NCBI RefSeq assembly: GCF_012489685.1
Contig: NC_080044.1
Span: 58,643,507 to 58,707,506, forward strand
Direction of reading: 5' to 3'
DNA from: Lotus japonicus
Lineage: Eukaryota > Streptophyta > Magnoliopsida > Fabales > Fabaceae
Length of the DNA: 64,000 nucleotides
A program made the translations under genes and the position numbers. Below, in pieces: positions 12,450-21,933 of the stretch. The notes beneath the pieces are model-generated. The model had not been told where the DNA came from and ran no database searches. It saw only the letters and a program-made list of their open reading frames with translations. The stretch's first letter is position 1. Each line of letters begins with the position of its first letter.

Positions 12450-13293
12450 ATCCGGATTCATATTGTGCATTTCACGCATACATTCATGCTGACTGAGACT
12501 GTGTGCTGTTTGTTTATTGAAGCAATGTTAGAGCCATAACATGCTAGGATTACTTATATGCTTATATAACAACTTATATATATACCCTGTCACATGTTGA
12601 GTGTATATGTACTTATTGCTGTGAGTTGACCCTAGCGCCTTGGCTTTGTTTGTATGTTTGTGCTTGGGCGGTCGGCCTGCTGCCAGGCGTCCGTCAGCCG
12701 GTTCGTGATGATTCGTTGTGCGGGAAAGACCCGGAGCGGAACGACTATTACTGAAGCTTTCGACGAGGACCCGGACTTCATGACTGTTCGAGGGAGGGTC
12801 GATGATAGTAGTGTGGGTTATGGGTGGTTAGAGCCTTTTGAGTTAGTTGTTACTGTAATAGCTCTGATTCGTCATTCATATTTTGGGACAGGGTAGGTTC
12901 CCGACGCATGGCTTTTGTGTGGTTCTCTTACTGAGGGATCACAGTGAGTCAGTCGGACCATAGGGGTCTTTGCTTAGGCCATTTTGAGGCCGACTTCCTC
13001 CTAGTGGTTTGTAATTATGATTTTCTCACTCACACATCTGGAACTGTAACTATTTGCCTACGGGCACACTACTTTGGAGTCACTGCGAGTGCGCGTGACG
13101 GGAGAGTGCAGCTGAGGTGGTACATTTGTATATGTTTGTTTATCGGTTAGTTAGTTGTTGGGTTATGTCTTTATTTCTCTATTGCTTGATTTAAAAGGAA
13201 TCAAACGAAAAAAAAAAAAAAAATTACCTGTTTTCCGCGTAAAGTTTACTTTTGGTTACTAAAGTGACACCTGGAAATCGGGGTGTTACATTG

Positions 13294-13305
13294 TGGTATC
13301 AGAGC
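13294..13305 (+). other. Primer-binding site, initiator tRNA-Met
   Basis: tggtatcagagc begins three bases after the LTR end and is complementary to the 3' end of plant initiator tRNA-Met, the usual primer of plant chromoviruses. The identical motif is found at the same place in element 2. Confidence 0.93.
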
Positions 13306-13487
13306 TTAGTCGAGTCTTTTGGGAGTCTTTGGGGAATAGGTCTTCTGTGCTAGGTTGTGTGACTCTGCAAAGAGTGAAAATTGATTGTCTGCAGAGCGAT
13401 TTTCGCTCTAATTGCTTGCGTTACTACTCAATCGGATTGAGTGGTTTGTCTAGTGCTACCGTATGGTTAGTACTAATCGGACGTTCG

Positions 13488-14082
13488 ATGGGATATAGGA
13501 TGGTGGATCTTAACCGGATGGCGGAGGCTACATGTGAGCATCATCAACGACTGATGGCGACAGCAATGTATCAATAAAGAGGAATGAACCGAATTGGAGC
13601 TGGGGGACCAATGAGGTCAGGTTCCCAAGGCTACAACGGAAGGAAGAGTTACCATAAGTGGGGACCATATCAGCGTTCCGAGGGAAGAAATCTTATCTCA
13701 AGAGAGTACAAACCGACGACTGCTGATACTGGGGGGGAAGCCAGTTGGTGACAAAGGAGTGACATCTACTCGTTGCAGAAAGTTTGGGCATTTTGCTAAC
13801 AAATGCTCAGTGATTGGACGGAGATGCTTCAAGTGTAACCGAGAGGGGCATCTAGCTGTGAACTGCAAGACCAAAGAAAGTCTATGCTTCAATTGCAACC
13901 AACCGGGACATTTCTCCCAAGATTGCAAGGCACTCAGGGGCGAATCATCAGGGAATGTTGGGAAAGGAAAACAACTTGCTACAGAGGAAAGGATTCATAT
14001 CAAGGGAGGAGCAAGAGTTGAGGAGTCGAACGAGGAAGAACGTGGGAACGATGGTAATATTTTAACTGTTCTCGTATTCTAG
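13488..14082 (+). pseudogene. Broken nucleocapsid-only gag of element 1
   Basis: Homologous to the intact gag-like frame of element 2: both begin near RMV(D/S)L(N/D)RMA and share a Gly/Arg-rich linker (IGAGGPMRSGSQGY here). This copy is broken by a TAA at 13575-13577 and by a frameshift close to the seven-G run near 13731-13737, after which the reading continues in the frame ending at 14082. The C-terminal part carries zinc knuckles: CFKCNREGHLAVNC and CFNCNQPGHFSQDC are complete CCHC motifs that would bind RNA; a preceding one (RCRKFGHFANKC) has Ser in place of its first Cys. There is no room for the usual Ty3 capsid domain between the start and the knuckles. It has three knuckles against four in element 2. 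Confidence 0.85.
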
Positions 14083-14354
14083 AATAACTTACTCTTTTAT
14101 ATTCAAGCGAGTGTGACGCGCCTAACTTGTATTTACTACTTAGACTATGATCCTATGATTATTATCCCTAGTAGGACCTTATTCGAAGTTGCTCGTGATT
14201 TAACTATAGAGGTTACACGAGATCTAGAATAGCACGCGGAGCTAGGGAGTTGTTTTACCGAGGCGTTGATAAGGAAGCTAGGATCTCAGGGAAATTCCTT
14301 ATGGGTACGAATCGTAGGATTTTAGGGCGTTTAGTTTTGAAGCGGAGTCGTTAG
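14083..14354 (+). other. Degenerate gag-pol spacer, protease not recognisable
   Basis: Stops occur in all useful frames and no aspartic protease signature (D-S/T-G) is visible. The stretch is collinear with 49690-49846 of element 2 on the opposite strand: both contain gttgctcgtg followed by ttacacgag and a tagaata motif. It is therefore an inherited part of the family, not a random insertion. The RT frame opens after a TAG at 14352-14354. Confidence 0.6.
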
Positions 14355-15080
14355 AGGATCTTTCGGCAAAAGGGATTCATTCGACCGAGTGTTTCACCGT
14401 GGGGAGCGCCAGTGTTGTTAGTCAAGAAGAAGGACGGAAGGTCGAGATCGTGGGTGGATTATCGACAATTGAACAAGGCGACGATCAAGAACAGATACCC
14501 GTTGCCAAGGATAGATGATTTGATGGACCAACTACGAGGGGCTACCGTATTTTCCAAGATAGATTTGAGGTCAGGCTATCGTCGGATCAGAGTGAAGATT
14601 GAGGATATACCGAAGACTGCTTTCAGGACACGTTAAGGACACTACGAGTACCTAGTGATGCCGTTTGGAGTGACGAATGTACCTGCTGTTTTCATGGATT
14701 ACATGAACCGCATCTTTCAGGAGTTCTTAGATCGGCGTGTGGTGGTGTTTATTGAGGACATATTGATCTATTCGAAGGACGCGAATAAACATGAAGGACA
14801 TTTGCGCCAAGTTTTACAATTGTTGAGAGAGAAAAAGCTGTATGAGAACCCTTCCAAGTGTGAATTCTGGCTGGAGGAAGTCAATTTCTTAGGCCATGCT
14901 ATCTCGAAGGAGGGCATAGCTGTGGATCCGGCGAAAGTGGAGACTGTTTTGGCTTGGGAGCAACCGAAGATGGTGACAGAGATCAGAAGTTCTGTGGATT
15001 TAGCTGGATATTATAGACGCTTCATTGAGGGATTTGCCAAGATTGTTGGACCTTTGACTCAATTGACGAGGAAGGATTAA
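14355..15080 (+). pseudogene. Reverse transcriptase fragment of element 1
   Basis: One frame, interrupted by a TAA at 14634-14636, covers the RT fingers, palm and start of the thumb. Visible marks: [15 protein letters not shown], the conserved DYRQLNK and [11 protein letters not shown] segments, [10 protein letters not shown] with the first catalytic Asp, and later LVMPFG, SKCEFW, FLGH and LAGYYRRFI. In the second catalytic motif the frame reads FIEDIL at about 14748-14765, so the first Asp of the family's FIDD pair is Glu, expected to abolish polymerase activity. The frame ends at TAA 15078-15080, exactly where RNase H should follow; no RNase H is seen. This domain is absent from element 2, whose sequence jumps from the pre-RT to the post-RT region. 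Confidence 0.93.
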
Positions 15081-17127
15081 TCTTTTACATGGATTGAGGG
15101 TGTGTGGTTCCGTAGCGGAATCGTTAGGAACTTGATATCAGGATAATTGTGGTTACTGGATGTTAGGATCTCATTGTCTGTTCCAGTGGGTTTTTCTAAA
15201 TTTCCACCTTCGATGTATTAGGCCTGATCAACCTAATATTGAGGGGGTGATATTCGGAATCACAGCTGGTTATGGACTTTGATAGAAGGACGGGTAAGAT
15301 GAATTTGAATTGAATGAGGATTAGTCGGATTTGGGAGGAAAGTTCGTGTTAAGCATTTGATTGTAAAAGATTAAGCTGTGGAAGTCGATGAGTGTCGTAT
15401 AGACATTGGTTGGTTAGTTCGTGTGATTACTCCAAGTAGAGGTAGACCAAGTCAAGAGATTTAGTGCTGGAAAAGTATTAAGTAGTTTCTCGGAAGTTAT
15501 GAAGTCATAGGTTATGTGATTGCTGAGGGGAGTTGTTAGAGACTAAATAAGTTGGATTTAATCATGTTTTAGATGATACCTTGATGGTAGCGAGATTGAG
15601 AAGAATTAGCTCTGAACTAGATTGTTATAGTCGAGTTCGAGCAATAAGTTTCGCTAAGCGTTTGATTAATATGTGGAGACATTATAGTCTTAAGAGATGA
15701 ATTTTCATTTGAAAAGTGTTGAATTAATGATTAAGTTGGAGAAAGAAAGTTTTAGCATAAGTTGAATACTTGAGGTTGGTGATATGGATTCCAAGGAAAT
15801 ATGCTGAGATTACTAAGTGAGATTTACTAAGTTGGATTGAAATCTTAGGGTTAAGATTGAATCTTGAGAGTCGAGAATCGCATACGAGTAAGAGATCTTA
15901 CAGTTGTAGCTGTGACAATAGGAGTTGAATCTTAGAAGATTGAAGACCTGAAGGTGAGTTTCGGGTTAAGACCATTGAGGTGTAGTATAAGAGAGATCTT
16001 GAAGTAAATGAATCTTGGGTTGTGTAGGGTCATAAGGTTGGTTATAAGTTGGTGATCGATTGATGTTGATCATGAGGTTGCAGACATAATGAGCCATGTG
16101 ATATGATTTGAATGATGTTAGCATAATAAGTTGTAATGTGAAAGCATGACGACACTGGTCAGGTCGTTTGGGTAAGTGAAGGAGTTATAGTTTTTAAGAA
16201 ACGGATATTCATTTAAGAAGTATTGAAGGATTAAAGGACATTAGAGGACCAAACTTGGAGAAGGTTTAGGTTTTAAATCTATGAATGTCTGTCTAAGGTG
16301 TGAAGGACTCAAAGTTTGTCAGAATTTGATTGGGAGATTAAGAAGTTGATTGACGAGATGGTGGTTGAGTCCCAAAAGGAGGGTGTTGGTGTTAAGATGA
16401 ATACTTGAAGTTGTTATGTTTGGACAAGTTTCTTAGAGCTTAAGAGTGGATGAAACTTTGTTATGGATTTTGATGATGCATATTACGGTTAACAAGTGAA
16501 TTTTACTAAAGTTGAATGAGAATCCTAGGGCTAAGGTTGACCTAGTGAGCTGAGATTCATGTACACATAAGAGATTTAGTGGTGTTAGCGGTTACGATAA
16601 GAGTTAAATCTCAGAATGTTGAAGGATCGGAAGATGTAATGGCTAGTTAAGTCCCTTGAGGTATAGTTATGATTTAATCTTCTAGAGGATAAGTCTCGAT
16701 TCGTGCGAAGTGTTAGGGATTTCAGTAAGTGTAAATAGGTTTGAGTGAGGGAAGTTCTAAGGAAGAAGACGATAATAATGGATTGTTAGATATTAAGAAG
16801 AGGATTATCTTATAAGTTGTTGATAACTTGATGTTGAAGGGGATAAGATTAGTGAAGGACAAGGAATAAGGACATAAGTCGATTTTTAATTCGAATGGTG
16901 ACTAAGTAGGAGATTGATTTCATTGTGCGAGTGATGATAGTTACGAAGTTGGATGTGACGTTAATGGACTATTAGATTCCAACACAATGTTTCGTCTAAG
17001 AGTTATCGAACGAACAAGTGATGGACTGTAGATGAAGATCACGAGGACAAGTTGAGTATCTACTTTATGATGACAGAGAGGCACTGAGTTTAAGAAGAAT
17101 TCCGGACGACCGAAAGTAAAGAAGTAA
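15081..17127 (+). other. Non-coding interior of element 1 with an old internal duplication
   Basis: About 2 kb, rich in stops on the + strand and free of recognisable domains. It aligns with the interior of element 2 on the other strand: for example ttccagtgggtttttctaaa and the phrase ending gagggggtgatattcgg at 15180-15256 match 49502-49590, and ttcatttaagaagtattgaa at about 16211 matches 49340-49360. Within element 1, the stretch from about 15690 to 15995 resembles 16195-16690 (shared order: taaga...ttcattt, tatggatt, actaagttgga, aatctcaga-like, gaggtatag-like), indicating an old tandem duplication of 0.5-0.7 kb not shared by element 2. Confidence 0.7.
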
Positions 17128-17400
17128 GTGGCTAAGGTTGTGCGACTGCACGGAATGCCAACCGGTATCATTTCAAGCAGAGGTCCGACGCAAGTAATCG
17201 AGTCAGACGACATGAGGTTGAATGATGTTTTGTCTTTTGAGACGCCGATAGTTAGCAGTGGGGATAGAAGAGTGAAACAGTTAAGGGGAAGGCAGATTGC
17301 TTAAGTAAAGATTTTGAGGAACAATGACACAGGCACTACTACATGGGAATTGGAAGATAAGATCAAGGAACTGTATTCCGAACTTTTTGCAGAGCTCTGA
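17128..17400 (+). pseudogene. Integrase core scrap joined in frame to a chromodomain remnant
   Basis: A single frame running from 17128 to the TGA at 17398-17400, broken once by TAA at 17302-17304. The first part reads VVRLHGMPTGIISSRGP, which I recognise as the stretch of the integrase catalytic core around its second Asp; the Asp itself is not present. About 20 codons later the frame enters a chromodomain: GDRRVKQLRGRQI, the stop, then VKILRNND and TTTWELEDKIKELYSELF just before the terminator. Several hundred codons that normally separate these regions are missing, so a deletion fused them without changing frame. The usual Trp after VKxL in the chromodomain is also absent. Chromodomains of chromoviruses guide integration to heterochromatin; this one is not functional as it stands. 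Confidence 0.8.
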
Positions 17401-17425
17401 GTTTCGAGGACGAAACTTTCTTTTT

Positions 17426-17434
17426 GGAGGGGAG
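17426..17434 (+). other. Polypurine tract of element 1
   Basis: ggaggggag lies four bases (17435-17437 plus the LTR edge) before the 3' LTR, following a T-rich stretch. This is the position and composition expected of the plus-strand primer. Confidence 0.8.
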
Positions 17435-18129
17435 TATTGTAAGACCTGGATTTTCAGAACAAGTTAAGTTTCCGACTCACACGTAGAAATAGTGTAAGCG
17501 TGACAGGAGTTTGACATTTGAGAAAGATTAATGAAGAAGAAAGTTCAGGAATTGCTTGAGGAATGTTGCGTAGCTGTTTTCGGAGTTAGTGCGAGTCGTC
17601 TGCACACCTGCCTTATGGCAAGCGTGTCCAGAATAGGCTATTTCGCTCTTAAAGCAACGTTTTGAGTGAGATTTCGAACTCTCGGAAAATTTAAAGATTC
17701 TTTTTATTTTTCCATCGACCAGCGTTTCATTTCGGAACTCTGGACTGTACGCACGATAGGTTTCACTTTTCGGATGTCCGCCGACGCTAATTTCTTTGCT
17801 TCGAAACCCTATTTTCGAGCAATGGATGAAGACTTTTTCTATTCGGGACTTCTAAAGAAGATTCCGTCCGCGTTGCCAGACTTGTTTCGACGTTTCCAAT
17901 CTTTCTTCAGTTGGAAGTTTTGTCGTTTGAGCATCACAGCAAAAAGTAGTTTTTCGGGGCAGATTAACCGACACCGCTTTTGAGTTTTTCGATATCGTTT
18001 TTCCCATATCATAGATATTTGTTTTGAGTTCTGGATTTCTGACGCCAGAATCTCTCTTAGAATTCCACGGTGATCGTGCTGCAAAAATCGGAATCGCGAA
18101 ATTTTCATTTTCCCGCGATTTCACCCGCC

Positions 18130-18137
18130 TATAAATA
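18130..18137 (+). promoter_or_regulatory. Probable TATA box of the 3' LTR
   Basis: tataaata in the same palindromic context as at 10499. Transcription from here would read out of the element into the satellite array on the right after about 2.8 kb of LTR. Confidence 0.6.
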
Positions 18138-19553
18138 GGCGAAAAAGCAAAAATATCCTCATTTGCTCCATCCTTGGCCGCGAGTTTGAAGGAGGGTGAG
18201 GGAGAAAAGTTTTTCGCGAAAACTTGACCAATCTTCGTGCAGTTCGTCCCTACTTCTAGGTATCAAGGTAACTAACACGATTCCTGCCTCTGATTGTTGT
18301 TTCTGTTGCGTTTCTGAAGTCGTTTCTGTGCTCTAAGTTTTGAGCTTTTTCTAAAATTGTCCGATTTCTCTGATTTCTCGCTTGGGTTATGTTCCTTATG
18401 TTTCCCTGAGTCTAAAACCTCTGTCAGTAAACTCTGATTGCGATTCAGTTGTCCAGGATCTGAAAAATTGACTCAAAACTCTTTTTGTCTCACATTTCGA
18501 AACTTTATTGTCGAAAAGACTTAATCTGACTTCGTGCCTTTAGGATTTGTTGTCACGGATATCATGAGGATCGTTGCTGTCAAATTTGTTTTCAGAACTG
18601 ATAACTTTGAAGTTTTGAGCCTTTATTTTGGACCAAAATGCCCCTGCGTAGTCGTATTTCGGCCCGATTGTCCGAAAATTGTTCTGACAGTTTCTTTGCC
18701 TTAGTTTTACCCTAAAACTACCTTGTAAACTGATTTGATCGAAGAAAAAGAGCCGAAGCCTTTTTCTCCTTTTGGCCGTGGGTTTTTCCTAAGGGGAGGG
18801 GAGTTTTTCGTTTTCGAAAACTTGTCCTTTCGTACCTGTTTGTCGTATTCTGAAGCTTTGATGCTTTGTCTATCGTTTATGTATTGTATTGCGATCGAAC
18901 TAATCGATTTTGTGTGGATTCTGCTTTGTTTTTCCTCCGAGGTTCAGTTGAAGGAACTTTGGAAGTTTCAAGGCATTCCTGTGAAGGAGATTTGATTTGC
19001 GAAGCTGGATCAGCTCGAGGTTAGGGCAACTTACTATATATTAGCTATGACTGCATGATAGGCGTCGATAAATTCGACTTATGTTTTATCTGATGTTGTT
19101 TTTGATGATGAGTTGATGTTATGATGCTTTTCCATACTTGTGATGTTGTGCTTTTGTTGGATTGAGCGTTTTGACGCAATTTCGGAGTGGAGATTCATTG
19201 ATCTGGTGATCTTTGATATTTCGGGTTGGATGAACAACCCTAGGCAAGTCCAAATGTGGGGTTTGAGACTTAGCCATATGTTGGAATTCTTAGACTTTCC
19301 CCGGGAAATGTATTTTGGGTGGTTGATCTTTGAAAACTTAGAATGATAGAGCTTTGAAAAACTAAAGACTTGGGAAACTTAGACTTTGAGAAATAAACTC
19401 ATAACTTGACTAATTCGAATTGAAACAATTTTTATTAACGTTTAAGCATAGGAGAACTGAAGGGGAAAATATTTACGAAAGACGGGGAAAAGTCGACTTT
19501 GTTGTGGGTTTGGAGAGTTATCGGAATTGGGGGAAGCCACTAAGGTGAGCTAT

Positions 19554-20080
19554 GGTGATGATTGAAAGTCACCGAGTACTCTAGTACTCTTGGGGAGTGT
19601 TGTGGAGCCGTGTTGTATTGACCGACACCTAGTGCTCTTGTTGTTTGGGCTGTGTTGTATTGACCGACACTAGACCCTTGTGTATTCTGTGGATGGAGTT
19701 GTGTTGTATTGACCGACACTTACTCCGAGTTGTGTTGTATTGACCGACACTAACTCATTGGGTTGTTTGAGATTGGGTTGTGCGCTAGACACTTTCGTGG
19801 TAAGGGCGATTCGTTGTTTGGCTAACCACGTTGCATTCAATCGGGTGAATAACGGGAATGGTTCACCTGTGCATATCATGGTGAATAACGGGAATGGTTC
19901 ACCTTGCATTAATGATGAATAACGGGAATGGTTCATCATTCGGTGAATAACGGGAATGGTTCACCAAGGATGAATAACGGGAATGGTTCATCCAGGATGG
20001 ATTTCATCCAGGATGGATAACGGGAATGGTCCATCCATAGTGAAAATGCTTCACTTGTGGCGAACGGGAACGCGTCACAA
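19554..20080 (+). other. Hairpin series in the 3' LTR
   Basis: Exact copy of the series at 11923-12449, shifted by 7631 bp: ggtga/tcacc at 19554, the four gtgttgtattgaccgacac units, and the taacgggaatgg-loop units from 19844 on. Confidence 0.85.
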
Positions 20081-20921
20081 ATCCGGATTCATATTGTGCA
20101 TTTCACGCATACATTCATGCTGACTGAGACTGTGTGCTGTTTGTTTATTGAAGCAATGTTAGAGCCATAACATGCTAGGATTACTTATATGCTTATATAA
20201 CAACTTATATATATACCCTGTCACATGTTGAGTGTATATGTACTTATTGCTGTGAGTTGACCCTAGCGCCTTGGCTTTGTTTGTATGTTTGTGCTTGGGC
20301 GGTCGGCCTGCTGCCAGGCGTCCGTCAGCCGGTTCGTGATGATTCGTTGTGCGGGAAAGACCCGGAGCGGAACGACTATTACTGAAGCTTTCGACGAGGA
20401 CCCGGACTTCATGACTGTTCGAGGGAGGGTCGATGATAGTAGTGTGGGTTATGGGTGGTTAGAGCCTTTTGAGTTAGTTGTTACTGTAATAGCTCTGATT
20501 CGTCATTCATATTTTGGGACAGGGTAGGTTCCCGACGCATGGCTTTTGTGTGGTTCTCTTACTGAGGGATCACAGTGAGTCAGTCGGACCATAGGGGTCT
20601 TTGCTTAGGCCATTTTGAGGCCGACTTCCTCCTAGTGGTTTGTAATTATGATTTTCTCACTCACACATCTGGAACTGTAACTATTTGCCTACGGGCACAC
20701 TACTTTGGAGTCACTGCGAGTGCGCGTGACGGGAGAGTGCAGCTGAGGTGGTACATTTGTATATGTTTGTTTATCGGTTAGTTAGTTGTTGGGTTATGTC
20801 TTTATTTCTCTATTGCTTGATTTAAAAGGAATCAAACGAAAAAAAAAAAAAAAATTACCTGTTTTCCGCGTAAAGTTTACTTTTGGTTACTAAAGTGACA
20901 CCTGGAAATCGGGGTGTTACA

Positions 20922-20926
20922 GTCCC
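20922..20926. repeat. Target-site duplication, right copy (gtccc)
   Basis: Matches 9802-9806; the satellite monomer resumes with gtgattgtcggaag exactly where it stopped on the left. Confidence 0.95.
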
Positions 20927-21933
20927 GTGATTGTCGGAAGTTGTGAGATGCTGCCGCTCAAAAACATCAAATTCTCGACACAGTCTGCAATGAAAGGATC
21001 ACACCTCAGGCTACAAGTCGCGAAATTTCAGTCTGATTGAGGCCTCGCGGAGCTATCGTAACGAGCTACAGCTTTGAAAAAGAACTTTTGTGAAGTTTCG
21101 ACTTTTTGGAGGGTCCCGCGATTGTCGGAAGCTGTTAGATGCGGCCGCTCAATAACATCAAATTATCGACACAGTCTGCAATGAAAGGATCACACCTCAG
21201 GCTACAAGTCGCAAAATTTCAGTCTGATTGAGGCCTCGCGGAGCTAACGTAACGAGCTACAACTTTGAAAAAGAGCTTTTGTGAAGTTTCGACTTTTTGG
21301 AGGGTCCCGCGATTGTCGGAAGCTGTGAGATGCTGTCGCTCAAGAACATCAAATTCTCGACACAGTCTGGAATGAAAGGATCACACGTCAGGCTACATGT
21401 CGCGAAATTTCAGTCTGATTGAGGCCTCGCGTTGCTAACTTAACGAGCTACAACTTTGGAAAAGAACTTTTGTGAAGTTTCGACTTTTAGGAAGGTCCCG
21501 TGATTGTCGGAAGCTGTGAGATGCTGCCGCTCAAGAACATCAAATTATCGACACAGTCTGCAATGAAAGGATCACACCTCAGGCTACAAGTCGCGAAATT
21601 TCAGTCTGATTGAGGCATCGCGGAGCTAACGTAACGAGCTACAGCTTTGAAAAAGAACTTTTGTGAAGTTTCGACTTTTTGGAGGGTCCCGCGATTGTCG
21701 GAAGCTGTTAGATGCGGCCGCTCAATAACATCAAATTATCGACACAGTCTGCAATGAAAGGATCACACCTCAGGCTACAAGTCGCAAAATTTCAGTGTGA
21801 TTGAGGCCCCGCGGAGCTAACGTAACGAGCTACAACTTTGAAAAAGAACTTTTGTGAAGTTTCGACTTTTTGGAGGGTCCCGCGATTGTCGGAAGCTGTG
21901 AGATGCTGTCGCTCAAGAACATCAAATTCTCGA

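Larger units (their letters stand above)
9807..13290 (+). repeat. 5' LTR of element 1
   Basis: It starts tgtaagacctgg and ends ggggtgttaca, followed three bases later by the primer-binding site. It is 3484 bp, the same length as the 3' LTR. From left to right it holds a U3 of about 0.7 kb with a TATA box at 10499, about 1.4 kb without recognisable features, a hairpin series at 11923-12449, and a tail with a 16-A run near 13208-13223. Short reading frames inside it are identical in both LTRs, resemble no protein I know, and are not called as genes. Confidence 0.97.
9807..20921 (+). mobile_element. Complete non-autonomous Ty3/gypsy chromovirus (Tekay/Del-like), element 1
   Basis: An 11,115-bp element: 5' LTR 9807-13290, interior 13291-17437, 3' LTR 17438-20921, flanked by the duplication gtccc. 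Both LTRs are 3484 bp, begin tgtaa and end ttaca; all marks I compared, including a 16-A run, match at a constant offset of 7631 bp, which implies a very recent insertion. The order is PBS, broken nucleocapsid gag, RT fragment, long non-coding stretch, integrase and chromodomain scraps, then polypurine tract. The order RT-IN-chromodomain defines chromoviruses; long LTRs and the Met PBS fit Tekay/Del. No protein in it is intact, so its movement must have depended on a helper element elsewhere. The exact clade is inferred. Confidence 0.95.
17438..20921 (+). repeat. 3' LTR of element 1
   Basis: 3484 bp, beginning tgtaagacctgg and ending ggggtgttaca. Every landmark compared with the 5' LTR falls at +7631 bp, and all nine small reading frames of one LTR reappear with the same length and sequence in the other. 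I found no difference by eye. Because the LTRs are made identical at insertion, the element is young. Confidence 0.97.

Noticed and set aside
10035..13150. Small reading frames within the LTR of element 1 and their copies at 17666-20781
   Set aside because: They are 60-107 codons, overlap on both strands, resemble no known domain, and are duplicated only because the LTR is.
16941..17213. 90-codon - strand frame
   Set aside because: It lies opposite the integrase remnant and has no recognisable features.
9807..20921. Assignment to the CRM centromere-specific clade
   Set aside because: A chromodomain-type C terminus and 3.5-kb LTRs fit Tekay/Del better, and no CRM-type CR motif was recognised; a tree of RT would decide.
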